DNA of 64,000 nucleotides from Bacillus sp. 1NLA3E (GCF_000242895.2 NC_021171.1:2452001-2516000), one strand, 5' to 3'; numbered from the stretch's first letter, positions 18,170 to 27,301 are shown. A program made the numbers and translations. The notes: generated by a model from the sequence alone, not told the origin.

Positions 18170-18356
18170 TGCTCTGTTAAAATAAAATGTTGATTTCCGT
18201 TCCAGGCGCTTTGCGCACCTTAGGGGCGGGCGGTGAGCCTCCTCGGCGCTAAAGCGCCTGCGGGGTCTCACCTGTCCCGCTACTCCCGCAGGAGTCTTCG
18301 CTGTATCCGCTCCAATCAACATTGTGCAAAAAATCAACATGACCTTTAACACAGCC
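18170..18356. mobile_element. MITE-like repeat, copy A
   Basis: This 187-bp GC-richer element has imperfect terminal inverted repeats (GCTCTGTTAAAA... and ...TTTAACACAGCC) and inner inverted repeats TGTTGATT/AATCAACA. It is flanked by TATGAATT (18162-18169) and TATGTATT (18357-18364), an 8-bp target duplication with one mismatch. Nearly the same sequence recurs at 49014 and 55111. It has no coding capacity. A minus-strand open frame across it is not a gene. Confidence 0.85.
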
Positions 18357-19056
18357 TATGTATTAAATAAGATTTGTATTTATCTCATTATATATAGAGA
18401 GGAAACTAATTCCATCCCTAATTGTACCTACATTAACGGTTTCAAACAAGTTACACGAAAAAGGCTTGGACGATCTGCGAAAAAAAGTGAATCGCCAAAA
18501 TACTGTAACCTAAGTCACAGATATTTTTATGGGATAGGATATTATTATGAAAGGAAAGAATTTAAAGTGAAAAATTAAGGGAGCTTCTAATATGACAAGA
18601 TATGCACAACAGAGAAATTTTTTAAAGTCTAACTTTAGTGAAATTAAGAAGATAAAAACAGATAAAATAAAAGGAATCCCTAAACCAACACAGGTTAAGC
18701 CTTATGACCAGCTTTCTTTCTGATGAATTTAAAAGTCTTCAGGAGTTGTCCTACCTACTATGGGCTACGCAGGGTATTACTACAACCAATAAAGCTGGAC
18801 TTACCCTTCGTACTGTCCCGTGCAGTGGTGCAACACATACCTTTGAAACCTATTTATTCATTACCAGAGTTAAAGGAATACAACAGGGGATCTACCGATA
18901 TCTTCCAGTAGAGCACAAACTCTTATTTATGTTTGAATTAGAGGAAATAGATAATAAGATAGATGAAATTACTCTCGAACAACCTTTTGTACCCAATTTC
19001 GCGAAAAAAGCTGCAGTGGTATTTGCATGGAGTACGACTCCATATCGCTCAGAGTG

Positions 19057-19200
19057 GAAGTATGATATCTCAGCTCTTGAACTACCCCTCCTTAACACCC
19101 TTACGGGTTGTTTTGAAGAAGGGGATTCCTAAGAACACCAGTGTATCCACCAGTTATTGATTAGGCGATCCCCGCAGTCCCTGCGGTTAGAAGTCTTAGG
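19057..19200 (-). ncRNA. predicted omega RNA (reRNA) of the TnpB element
   Basis: In this family the guide RNA overlaps the tnpB 3' end and runs through the right end of the element. Its scaffold end is seen at 19077-19130 (GGAATCCCC, AACAACCC-GTAA-GGGTGTT hairpin, GGGGTAGTTCAA). The guide would be the roughly 20 bases just outside, which belong to the interrupted SagB-type gene. The 5' boundary is a guess. Confidence 0.55.
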
Positions 19201-20336
19201 GCTTCGTTTTTTAGATTGATTCCTGCGTTAATATCTCGATTATGATAGGTATGACATTTAGGGCATTCCCATTCACGTAATCCGAGATTTTTAACGTCTT
19301 TGTTTTTGTAGCCACAACTAGAACAAAGTTGGCTACTAGCGAAGTTTTTTGAAACGGTTACCACTTGTCTACTGTACCATTTCGCTTTGTATTCGATCAT
19401 ACATTTGAATTGTGACCAAGATACTTCGCTGATTGCTTTAGCAAAATGGTGGTTCTTTAACATGTTGGATACGGACAAGTCTTCCATCCCAATAATGTCG
19501 TGGTTTTTGACAATCTTGGAAGAAATCTTGTCCAAATAATCTTTTCTTGCATTCACAATTTTTTCATGAATACATGCGACTTTTCTTTTGGCTTTATACC
19601 AGTTCGCACCACCTATCGTTCGTCTGCTCATAACTTTTTGCGCATGAACTAATTTTTCTTCTAATGAACGAAAAAACTTCGGATTAGGGTAAATCGTTCC
19701 ATCCGAAAGAATAGCGAAATCTTTCAGTCCTACATCAATACCAATTGCTGAATTAGTTTTAGGCAATTCTTTTACTTCTGATTCAGTAGCTAAAGAAACA
19801 AAATATTTTCCAGAGGGGTTTCTTCTGATGGTGGCACTTATAATACGGCCTTCGACTTCACGACTTTTTGCAAAACGGACGTACCCTAGTTTGGGGAGTT
19901 TGATGTGGTTGTCTATGACAGCTATATTTCCGTTTGTATATTTTGTTGTATAAGATTGCACTGGATTCTTTTTTGACTTAAAGCGAGGTTGTTTATTTTG
20001 CTTTTTGTAGTAGCGATCATAGGAATCAGCTAAATTTTCTACTGATTTTTGCAAAGCAATACTATCGACTTCTTTCAAAAATGAGTACTCTTTCTTCAGT
20101 TCAGGAAGCGATTTAACAGTTTCAAATTTGTTTAGGAATTTGCCTTTCCAGTTATTTGCTGGGAGCTGACCATTTTGCCTCATTTCTTCGACGATATACC
20201 AGTAAGCATCTTTTTCTTTTTGTTTACCAAGAAAGAAATTGAATACAAATCTTGAACAGCCAATGGTTTTGTTAATCTGTTCAATTTGTTTTTTATTTGG
20301 GTAGATGCGGAACTTGTAAGCCTTGTTTACTAGCAT
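19161..20336 (-). CDS. tnpB: TnpB RNA-guided endonuclease
   Basis: TnpB is the IS605-family nuclease that uses a guide RNA from the element's right end and is an ancestor of Cas12. The 391-residue protein has an N-terminal helical region ([10 protein letters not shown]), the OB/REC part, and an intact RuvC site: Asp in GIDVGLKD, Glu in GMEDLSV and Asp in NRDINAG. The zinc finger CSSCG...CPKC is present, as is the usual TAGTAGIA-like end. ATG 20336 is preferred over GTG 20345 because GAGGTGAAAT then lies at normal distance. All catalytic residues are present, so it may be active. Confidence 0.93.
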   Translation of the reverse strand: MLVNKAYKFRIYPNKKQIEQINKTIGCSRFVFNFFLGKQKEKDAYWYIVEEMRQNGQLPANNWKGKFLNKFETVKSLPELKKEYSFLKEVDSIALQKSVENLADSYDRYYKKQNKQPRFKSKKNPVQSYTTKYTNGNIAVIDNHIKLPKLGYVRFAKSREVEGRIISATIRRNPSGKYFVSLATESEVKELPKTNSAIGIDVGLKDFAILSDGTIYPNPKFFRSLEEKLVHAQKVMSRRTIGGANWYKAKRKVACIHEKIVNARKDYLDKISSKIVKNHDIIGMEDLSVSNMLKNHHFAKAISEVSWSQFKCMIEYKAKWYSRQVVTVSKNFASSQLCSSCGYKNKDVKNLGLREWECPKCHTYHNRDINAGINLKNEALRLLTAGTAGIA

Positions 20337-20357
20337 ATATTTCACCTCGCCTCACAA

Positions 20358-20380
20358 GAACATTCGTTCTTATTATAACA
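20358..20380 (-). promoter_or_regulatory. tnpB promoter with LexA-like box
   Basis: On the minus strand TGTTATAAT is an extended -10 box (TATAAT at 20372-20377). Immediately downstream, over the expected start of transcription, is GAACGAATGTTC (20358-20369), which fits the Bacillus LexA/DinR pattern GAAC-N4-GTTC. The -35 region is weak. Confidence 0.5.
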
Positions 20381-20723
20381 CAAGGAAGAAAGTTTTGGCT
20401 ATCGCCAACCTACATTCATCCCCTCCCTACACATTGGGCTTCGCCCTTCACATTCCTTGAGGAAGGGGTATTCTGTCGGAAGGATGATAAAAAATCCTAA
20501 TTGATATTGGCCATGTATGTCAGAATCTTTATTTAGCTAGTGAATCTATTGGAGCAGGGGCTTGTGCTATTGGTATTTATGATCAAAAGCTAATTGACGG
20601 GATTTTAAAATTAGATGGGGACGAGGAATTTGTGCTTTACCTAGCTGCCGTTGGAAAGAAACGAAAATAATCCTATAAGAATCACCGGCTAGACCGTTTG
20701 TATTTGGCAAAGAAACTTATAAA

Positions 20724-20765
20724 AAACGAAGAGAATCAATATTATTGATTTCTCTCCGTTTTTTT
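20724..20765 (+). terminator. terminator after the SagB-type pseudogene
   Basis: AACGAAGAGAATCAAT pairs with ATTGATTTCTCTCCGTT (small internal mismatches), followed by a T run, about 55 bases after the pseudogene stop. It is probably the original terminator of that gene. Confidence 0.75.
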
Positions 20766-20835
20766 CTTTAGCCCCCATATAGTGAAACAACCTCTAAAAC
20801 AAGTTTTATTGGATGCAACGGGACCCTGGTGATTC

Positions 20836-21261
20836 TTAGCTATTAACTAACTCTTGCTTCTCAAATGCTAAAATAGCAGCTTCTGCCACTTGGGTATCAT
20901 TTGCTACGGAGCTGCCACTTACACCCACTGCACCGACAACCTTCCCATCCTCAACTAACGGGATTCCACCACCAAAAACAACTATTTTTCCATTATTGGT
21001 TGTATTTAATCCATATAATTCGCTATTTGGAATTGTAGCACTTGCTAGATTAGAAGTTGGCATTTTTAATGCAACAGATGTCCAAGCCTTATTTTGAGCT
21101 ATTTCAATACTTGCTATCCAAGCGTCATCCATACGGTGAACAGCAATTAAATTCCCTCCTTCATCAACAATGGTAATCACCATCGCTACACCAAGATCCT
21201 TTGCTTTTCTTTCTGATGCCTCAATTAGTTTCTTCGCCAGTTTTAAGGTTAATTTTGTCAT
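20836..21261 (-). CDS. GlcG/HbpS-family heme-binding-like protein
   Basis: This 141-residue protein has the complete DUF336 pattern: KLIEASERKAKDLGV, VDEGGNLIAVHRMDDA, NKAWTSVALKMPT, a glycine-rich FGGGIPL, and GAVGVSGSSVANDTQVAEAA. Members bind heme or are found with glycolate, glycerol or propanediol use genes (GlcG, HbpS, PduO C-terminal domain). There is no signal peptide, so it is cytoplasmic. It stands alone, and its role is not defined by neighbours. Confidence 0.88.
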   Translation of the reverse strand: MTKLTLKLAKKLIEASERKAKDLGVAMVITIVDEGGNLIAVHRMDDAWIASIEIAQNKAWTSVALKMPTSNLASATIPNSELYGLNTTNNGKIVVFGGGIPLVEDGKVVGAVGVSGSSVANDTQVAEAAILAFEKQELVNS

Positions 21262-21449
21262 TTGAATCCTCCTCGTATTATTCTAAAAATTAAGAGTTTT
21301 ACTCTCTCAACCACAATATCTACAATAATAGTAATTTTATGTAAATACCATAAACCTGTTAAATAACCTGACATAGTTTTTAACACCTAGCCGCAAAAAA
21401 ATATAATAGATTTTAAAAAAGACATTTTTATAGCAATAACAAAAAATGA

Positions 21450-21486
21450 AAGAGGCACCACCCAATTTTAGGATGACACCTCTCTA
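21450..21486 (-). terminator. terminator of the histidine kinase gene
   Basis: On the minus strand GAGAGGTGTCATCC pairs imperfectly with GGGTGGTGCCTCTTTC around a short AT loop and is followed by a T-rich stretch. It lies just past the kinase stop codon. Confidence 0.65.
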
Positions 21487-21512
21487 CAGGATCTTTTTAT
21501 TTAATAAGTTCA

Positions 21513-22802
21513 CTATTCCACTCCTGGATTTAGATGATCTTGACTACTGCTTGGGGTGTGGTCGAGCGAAAGTTCCTTTTTCGGAAAATGGATGCTGAAG
21601 GTGGTTAAATCATCATTAGATACACACTTCATAAAACCATCATAGCGCTCAACAATCTTCCTGCAAACATACAAACCAATCCCAGTTCCTAATTCCTTTG
21701 TTGTGAAAAAAGGTTCAAATATCGAGTCAATGTATTCACTTCCAATACCTGGCCCGTTATTTGACACTTTAATTACCTGTTCGCCTGATTCAGTTGTGGC
21801 GATTACTTTCAAATTCCTTGGACGTTCTTTTTGTTTTAGTGCGTCAATTGAATTGATAAAAAGGTTTAATAATACTTGTTTTAACTCATTTTTATTGGCT
21901 TTAATGGAGAAATCAGAAGGTATATCAATCTCAACAATTATGCTTTCATCGACGATACTTGCATAAGTTAATTGTTGAATTTCATTAACTAGATTCATGA
22001 CAAAAATTTCCTCACTAAGTTCCTCATTAAACTCAGCTTTCGAAGTATGGAGAAATTGCGTTATCCGGAAATTAAGCTGATTCAATTCATAATCAATGAT
22101 ATCTAAATATTTTAAATTAGGGTTCTCTCTTTTAAGGAGCTTATTAAACCCAATTACTGCAGTTAAGGGGTTTCTGAATTCATGAACAAAACTAGATGAT
22201 ATTTGTCCCAATAATGCCAATTTATCTTTGTGATTTTCGCTAATAAAGAGGGTTTTTTCATCGATCATTTCATTTTTCAGATTTGTATATCTAGTAACTG
22301 CATGATAGCTAAACGTATCAAAATGTTTGTTGATGACATCGATGTACATTTGCATATAATTTATTGGAATATTTGCCTTAAAAATATTTTTAACAAAAAT
22401 ATTTCTCCCTAAATTAATATTGTAAAGAAAATCCCCAATATTAATGTTTGCATTAAGCCGTTCATTTGCAACCTTATAAGCCAATTCTTTCAGTACATCT
22501 TCGGACATAGATCCTTTTATGGTATTCATGACCAGAGAGTACATTTGAGATCCATTTTCTTTTATTCTTCCTTTGAAAGGATCAATTTCTTCGATCAATA
22601 TGGATTCGTTCCATTCATTTAAAAACAAGGGTTGTTGCTCTTCTAGAAAGTCGACCAATACTTCTTTATAACATACTTTTTTCAATGTGGATTCCAATTT
22701 ATTGTCCCACCTCTTCCTTTGGAAACTTTCGATTTCATATAATTTAAACATTCGACAAAATCCAACGGTTTCCTCCAATATTTTTGACATAAAAATCGAC
22801 AT
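21513..22802 (-). CDS. cytosolic sensor histidine kinase with RsbR-like N-terminal domain
   Basis: The 429-residue protein has no membrane segments. Residues about 40-180 form an all-helical domain of the RsbRD_N type (LVDFLEEQQPLFLNEWNESI...). Then comes a HisKA domain with the phosphorylated histidine in SSFVHEFRNPLTAVIGF. The HATPase domain has the N box (LLNLFINSIDAL), G1 (SNNGPGIG), F box (FEPFFTTK) and G2 (GTGIGLYVCRKI). The architecture resembles sporulation-type kinases. No response regulator is next to it, so it is an orphan kinase that may feed the phosphorelay (inference). No clear ribosome site marks the first ATG. The in-frame ATG at 22751 is an alternative start. Confidence 0.85.
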   Translation of the reverse strand: MSIFMSKILEETVGFCRMFKLYEIESFQRKRWDNKLESTLKKVCYKEVLVDFLEEQQPLFLNEWNESILIEEIDPFKGRIKENGSQMYSLVMNTIKGSMSEDVLKELAYKVANERLNANINIGDFLYNINLGRNIFVKNIFKANIPINYMQMYIDVINKHFDTFSYHAVTRYTNLKNEMIDEKTLFISENHKDKLALLGQISSSFVHEFRNPLTAVIGFNKLLKRENPNLKYLDIIDYELNQLNFRITQFLHTSKAEFNEELSEEIFVMNLVNEIQQLTYASIVDESIIVEIDIPSDFSIKANKNELKQVLLNLFINSIDALKQKERPRNLKVIATTESGEQVIKVSNNGPGIGSEYIDSIFEPFFTTKELGTGIGLYVCRKIVERYDGFMKCVSNDDLTTFSIHFPKKELSLDHTPSSSQDHLNPGVE

Positions 22803-22825
22803 AGCCAGACTTTGCCTAATAAAAA

Positions 22826-22853
22826 GAACCTATTTTCTTATAGAAATAGGTTC
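22826..22853 (-). terminator. terminator of the MBL-fold hydrolase gene
   Basis: GAACCTATTT pairs with AAATAGGTTC around an 8-base loop, and the minus strand then reads TTTTTATT. It lies directly between the hydrolase gene and the kinase gene. Confidence 0.8.
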
Positions 22854-22877
22854 AGCAAACTAATGGAAGTTCGTTTT

Positions 22878-23984
22878 TTATAACCCCTTCCACCAGGTAG
22901 AGGTTGGATAATCCGTTGAGTCAAGATGGAGGATTTCCCCAATTTTAGGTGTTGAAATGGTAACATTATACTTTTTAGCCGCTTCAGTTACTCGTTCAAT
23001 TGGATCAGTCCAATCATGGAACGATAAAGTGAAAGCACCCCAATGGATTGGTATCATCATCTTCCCGTCTAGGTCAAGGTGTGCTTGGACCGTTTCTTCT
23101 GGAACCATGTGGATAGAAGCCCAACGCTTATCGTATTGACCGCATTCCATTAAAGTTAGATCAAAAGGACCGAATTTTTCGCCAATCTCTTTAAAATGGG
23201 GGCCATACCCACTATCTCCACAAAAAAAGATGTTGGTTTGTTCCCCTTTTATAACCCATGAGGACCATAAAGTTGCGTTCCGGTCTGTTAAGCTACGTCC
23301 CGAGAAATGACGCGATGGTGTACAAACCAATTGCAAATCCCCATCCATTGCATGATCCCACCAATCGAGTTCCTTAATAATTGCAGGATTTACCCCCCAT
23401 CTTACTAAATGGCTTCCAACACCAAGTGGCACAATAAATTGATTAACCCTCCCTTTTAGCCTTTTAATTGAGCTGTGATCCAGATGATCATAATGATCAT
23501 GAGAGATTAAAACAATATCAATTGGTGGAAGATCCTCGATGTCTATCGGTAATTTCTTGTTAAAGCGACCCATTCCAACGAGCGGTATGGGTGAGGGTGA
23601 TTTACCGAACATCGGATCGATTAACAATGATTTTCCTTCCAATTCTATATAAAAGGTAGAATGGCCAAACCAAATAAACTTTGGTTTGGAGCTATACTTT
23701 AATCTAAGCGGTTTGTTCACGATTTCAATTGGCAACTTCTTTTGAGGTCGTCTGTTGGGATTACCCTTAATAAATTCCTTCAATGTGGAAAATATCCATT
23801 CATTCTCCCTGCTTACTCCCATTGTTGTAGGAATCAAATTAACAAATTTTCTTTTCTCAGAGAAGTTAGCAGATTGTTCGAATTTTGCCCTCATCTCCTT
23901 TGTAGCTCTTCCACCAAAGGGAGGGTAATAGGTTAAAAATAGATATCCTAAAATGCCGATACCTCCAAAAATAATAGCAATCAA
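22878..23984 (-). CDS. membrane-anchored MBL-fold hydrolase (NAPE-PLD-like)
   Basis: This 368-residue protein starts with one hydrophobic segment (residues 2-18), probably an anchor. The metallo-beta-lactamase domain has WFGHSTFYIE, the metal motif SHDHYDHLDH, FFCGDSGYGPHF and a late HWGAF, the layout of the NAPE-PLD/UlaG-like branch. Those enzymes cleave phosphodiesters or related lipids. The Bacillus substrate is unknown. The gene starts 22 bases after the prenyl synthase stop codon, so the two are probably co-transcribed, which hints at lipid or isoprenoid metabolism. Confidence 0.85.
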   Translation of the reverse strand: MIAIIFGGIGILGYLFLTYYPPFGGRATKEMRAKFEQSANFSEKRKFVNLIPTTMGVSRENEWIFSTLKEFIKGNPNRRPQKKLPIEIVNKPLRLKYSSKPKFIWFGHSTFYIELEGKSLLIDPMFGKSPSPIPLVGMGRFNKKLPIDIEDLPPIDIVLISHDHYDHLDHSSIKRLKGRVNQFIVPLGVGSHLVRWGVNPAIIKELDWWDHAMDGDLQLVCTPSRHFSGRSLTDRNATLWSSWVIKGEQTNIFFCGDSGYGPHFKEIGEKFGPFDLTLMECGQYDKRWASIHMVPEETVQAHLDLDGKMMIPIHWGAFTLSFHDWTDPIERVTEAAKKYNVTISTPKIGEILHLDSTDYPTSTWWKGL

Positions 23985-24006
23985 TTTTATTCCTCTTTCC
24001 CAAAAA

Positions 24007-26388
24007 TTAATGGTCCCTGTTCACAATATAATTCATTAAATGCTTCAAAAAAGTGGTTTTACGTGGTAATTCTCGCAAAGCTTCAATTGCAAGACAGTAA
24101 TGATCCCACATTGCTTTTCTGGCACCCTCAGAACCTAGGATAGATACAAAAGTAGAATTGTTGTTTTCAGCATCTTTGCCTATGGGTTTTCCAAGTATGG
24201 CCAAATCTCCCTCAACGTCTAACAAATCATCTTTAATCTGAAAGGCAATACCTGCATGTTGAGAAAATTTTTTTAAAGCGTCTATTTCCTCCATCTTTGC
24301 ATGAGCAAGGATGGCCGGCATGATAAGGGAAGCTTCGAATGCTAACCCAGTTTTATAAAAACACATCATATTCAATTGGTCCAGTGTCAATTGTTTCCCT
24401 TTGGAATCCAAGTCCAACGCCTGTCCCTTACACATATCCTCTGCTATTTGTGTGGAATATTGAATCAAATTAAGTAAGGTCTTTGAATCAAATTCTTCAA
24501 GTGACGTTTGTTCCCCAATCGCCTTCTGGGTCAGATAGAGACCAGTTAATTCCGCTATGGCAGTGGTGGACGACATATGGATGGTTGGCCGACCCCTGCG
24601 AGTGGATGCATTATCCTGGGATGGCAGATCATCGAAGATTAATGACGCAGTATGCATATACTCCAAGGATCGGAGAAGTGGCAAAATCGCTGAACTTTTT
24701 AACCCATACCCCTTAACGCCCATGACCCAAGCGATAATTGGCCTTAGCCGTTTTCCATCACCATCAAGACTGTAATTTGCAGCGTCAACGATTGGCTCAT
24801 TCAAAGAAACGGTTTCAATTTTAGGGATTTTTAAGATACTGTTAATTTGATTTCGTACGGTTTCGATTGTATCTAAAAATTCTTCCTGCTCCTTCCTTTC
24901 ATTTTTTAGCATGGTTATCATATGATCACGAAGAAGTTTGTCAAAGAAATCCACATCGTCCGCTTTCCGAACCATTTTTTGGATTAGAGTGTTGAATTTT
25001 GGATTCCCAGAAGAAAATAACAACATAACTTCGTTGTATTTTTTCGTTCCCATTCTTTCTTTGAATCGCTTCAAACCGTTTATTGCACGATCTAGAATCA
25101 CTTCACATGTCTTGGGGTCTGTGTGATATACGTTATGGATTAAATTGGAGATGACTGTCCAGTATAATTCAAAAGGGTTAATAAGATCCGAGCGTTTATC
25201 ATGATATTTCAAATAATAAGTATAAGGGGTAACGGCACTATCCTTCATGTCATCAAACATATCTGCAAAATCATCCGCCAGCTGGTTGTATATTCCATAA
25301 AAGAATGTTCTGTTGTCAAATCCTTCGTCAAGAGGAGCACTGATTACTGAACGGGCAATCAATCGTGAAAAAGAAGATTTTAAGATGATTGGGATATAAA
25401 GCTCCTCATTGGTGTAATTTGGATTGGATAAATCCTTTTCGCGGTCCACTTCCTGGGAATTAAAAAACACATACGATTGCTCAAAAAATTTTTTTATTGT
25501 CCCTGGTCGTTGTTTGGCCTTAATATACTCAAAAGCATCTCGGAGTTCCGAATGAATAAAACGGATTAAAACCGCGTTATTTCCAGCCCACTCTCCCAAT
25601 TCCGGAACAGTTCCAGTGATAAGGGTGGTCCGTATCAAATCAGAATATTGTTTTTTCTCTTCAGCGGATAAGACTTTTGCATCCAAAAGGTCGTCAATAA
25701 AGGGATATGTAAGACCATAGGAATAACCTAACCTAATCGCTTCATCAAGTTTCTGAGCTCGTACATCAGCTGTTACACCATCATCCATCTCTATAACTTC
25801 ATGCATCAGGACCCCAGCAGTAATTTTAATCAGTTTTCTCTGGGCTTGTTCAGCATCCAACCCCCTTGGAATATTGGAGGATATTGTTTTTAGTTTGTTA
25901 ACTAGCCAAATCATGGTCGATTCAATGCCTTCCGACTGGGCTTTCCGGTACAACCCAGCCATGTTAAACATCTCAGTTTGGTCAACTTGTTCCGTTTCGT
26001 TGGAATGAATCAATTGATTTTTCAAACTGTCAACCACGCGTCGAATACTGGTTTGTGTCTCTTTTGAGTCTAGTGCTTTGCCAAGGTCCCTCATGAAAAT
26101 ATATGAAATACTTCGATCCAGGTAATGATCAAGTTTGCCTGTACGATCCAACCATTGGATATAATTGTGATAATCCTCGGGACTAGGTTTTCCCTTTCCA
26201 CCCGAAAATAGGGAAAATAACGAATGATGACGGATATGGTTGTGTTTCCAGGATTGAATATCTTTTGTTAGTGTAGAAACATAGGTCTTTTGTGAGACCA
26301 GCACATTTAGTGATTTAAAATAATGGGAAGCCCTCTGCTCTACAAGCCGATAACACTCATCAGCATTCTTTATTAACTCCTCACTCAT
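24007..26388 (-). CDS. large polyprenyl diphosphate synthase with an extra N-terminal helical domain
   Basis: This 793-residue protein is more than twice the usual length of a prenyl synthase. The C-terminal third (from about residue 510) is canonical: GDGKRLRP, the first aspartate-rich motif DDLPSQDNASTRRGRPT, a KTG stretch in CFYKTGLAF, and the second motif IKDDLLDVEGD. It should make a C15-C20 or longer diphosphate. The N-terminal 500 residues are all-helical and contain YPFIDDLLDAK and LADDFADMFDD, reminiscent of a second, diverged isoprenoid-synthase fold. Start ATG 26388 is preferred over GTG 26397 because AGAGG is then ten bases away. Function of the N-terminal part is unknown. Confidence 0.82.
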   Translation of the reverse strand: MSEELIKNADECYRLVEQRASHYFKSLNVLVSQKTYVSTLTKDIQSWKHNHIRHHSLFSLFSGGKGKPSPEDYHNYIQWLDRTGKLDHYLDRSISYIFMRDLGKALDSKETQTSIRRVVDSLKNQLIHSNETEQVDQTEMFNMAGLYRKAQSEGIESTMIWLVNKLKTISSNIPRGLDAEQAQRKLIKITAGVLMHEVIEMDDGVTADVRAQKLDEAIRLGYSYGLTYPFIDDLLDAKVLSAEEKKQYSDLIRTTLITGTVPELGEWAGNNAVLIRFIHSELRDAFEYIKAKQRPGTIKKFFEQSYVFFNSQEVDREKDLSNPNYTNEELYIPIILKSSFSRLIARSVISAPLDEGFDNRTFFYGIYNQLADDFADMFDDMKDSAVTPYTYYLKYHDKRSDLINPFELYWTVISNLIHNVYHTDPKTCEVILDRAINGLKRFKERMGTKKYNEVMLLFSSGNPKFNTLIQKMVRKADDVDFFDKLLRDHMITMLKNERKEQEEFLDTIETVRNQINSILKIPKIETVSLNEPIVDAANYSLDGDGKRLRPIIAWVMGVKGYGLKSSAILPLLRSLEYMHTASLIFDDLPSQDNASTRRGRPTIHMSSTTAIAELTGLYLTQKAIGEQTSLEEFDSKTLLNLIQYSTQIAEDMCKGQALDLDSKGKQLTLDQLNMMCFYKTGLAFEASLIMPAILAHAKMEEIDALKKFSQHAGIAFQIKDDLLDVEGDLAILGKPIGKDAENNNSTFVSILGSEGARKAMWDHYCLAIEALRELPRKTTFLKHLMNYIVNRDH

Positions 26389-26598
26389 ACCATACACTAC
26401 CTCTACTTAATGTCCTCTGATAAATGTTATTCAAGCTTTAAAAAACCAAATATAATAACCTCTTTTAAATTCCATTCAAAAAATTATTTATGTAGGATAT
26501 TAGTTTTTATTTTCTATATGTATGTAGGCTATCCTCACTAAAGCACTAAAATTCCACATTCTACATTGTTCCGCTAAGTTAGGTTCAATACATGGTCC

Positions 26599-27252
26599 CT
26601 ATTTCTTTTTTTGCCGGAACAAATCAAGTGATTTGTATTCCTGTGAAAGGATCTCAACCATTTGTTGATACCGCTTGTCTCTCGTTGGTTGTTGTTTTGC
26701 AGAAAATATGTGCCGTGCCCAGTCTTTTTGATACCCTGGTGTTAATCCTTGAAAAAACTTGAGTTCACTCGGATGGTCGCCTAATAAAGCTTCCACATCC
26801 TTCACATTATCCTGATAATCCTCAACGCACCGGCTCGCAGCTGAAGTTTTCTGTGCTTTCTTTTTCTCGCGTTTTAAGCCCACAACGGTAAATACATCAT
26901 CCATGCTTACCATACGAGAAAACTTAAGATCGCTGTTCCCTACATAGCCATCTTCTCCCACATTCATTGCGGGAAATATTTCGTCTCGGTGAACAAATGT
27001 TTCATAACGAGTGTTTCCTTTTTTGGGGTAAGCGAAAAATAAATAGCCTTTCTCAAGTAATAGCTGGTCATTATCTAGGATAAATTTAGTTTGAGTAACC
27101 ATTTCATCAATCGTTTTTATAAAAACGAAAATTGCATCATGGTCTTTCAATAATGTTGACTTTTGATCAATAAAGACGTCATAGTCACTTGGTTGATTGA
27201 TTATGGCCATATTATTGTATTTATTAAGTTTTAATTTTTCAATTATTGACAT
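26599..27252 (-). CDS. YdeI/OmpD-associated family protein
   Basis: The 217-residue protein has two parts. An N-terminal domain (about 1-120) is related to proteins with NQPSDYDVFIDQ. The C-terminal part has LGDHPSELKFFQGLTPGYQKDWARHIFSAKQQPTRDKRYQQMVEIL, the conserved helix pattern of the YdeI/OmpD-associated family (bacteriocin-protection-like proteins). It is cytosolic. A small DUF1801 gene lies just upstream in the same direction; DUF1801 and YdeI domains are often fused or adjacent, which supports both calls. Biochemical role unknown. Confidence 0.75.
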   Translation of the reverse strand: MSIIEKLKLNKYNNMAIINQPSDYDVFIDQKSTLLKDHDAIFVFIKTIDEMVTQTKFILDNDQLLLEKGYLFFAYPKKGNTRYETFVHRDEIFPAMNVGEDGYVGNSDLKFSRMVSMDDVFTVVGLKREKKKAQKTSAASRCVEDYQDNVKDVEALLGDHPSELKFFQGLTPGYQKDWARHIFSAKQQPTRDKRYQQMVEILSQEYKSLDLFRQKKK

Positions 27253-27301
27253 GACAGACCCCTTAAAAATTTTTTATCAATTGGAAAAATATGAATTTTT
27301 C

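Larger units (their letters stand above)
19077..20486 (-). mobile_element. IS200/IS605-superfamily element (IS1341 type, tnpB only)
   Basis: Element of 1410 bp whose edges are fixed by rejoining the broken host gene: ...TCAGCTC before 19077 and ATAAAAAATCC from 20487. There is no target duplication and no TnpA, as expected for this class. On the minus strand the left end is preceded by TTTAT, the likely target/TAM motif. The right end finishes in the family-typical GGAATCCCC, the CCC-GTAA-GGG hairpin and TTCAA. A subterminal hairpin GGGCGAAGCCC lies in the left end near 20440. Confidence 0.88.
18592..20670 (+). pseudogene. SagB-type nitroreductase-fold dehydrogenase, frameshifted and split by a TnpB element
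   Basis: The gene starts at ATG 18592 after AAGGGAGC and reads into KPYDQLSF. The frame then shifts near 18705-18720 and continues with QELSYLLWATQGI, RTVPCSGATHTFETYL and GIYRYLPVEHKL, the FMN-binding pattern of SagB/ThcOx-type dehydrogenases. It stops at WKYDISA, where the IS element begins. The C-terminal part resumes after the element as DIGHVCQNLYLASESIGAGACAIG, ending at 20670. Joining the flanks also shows one base missing near 20500. So the gene has one insertion and two frame lesions. In life this family oxidises azoline rings or carries out related flavin chemistry. No partner genes are nearby. Confidence 0.85.

Noticed and set aside
18161-18352. 63-codon minus-strand open frame
   Set aside because: It lies wholly inside MITE copy A. 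The same readable frame occurs in copy B (49004-49201) because the element is GC-rich and free of stops. There is no ribosome site.
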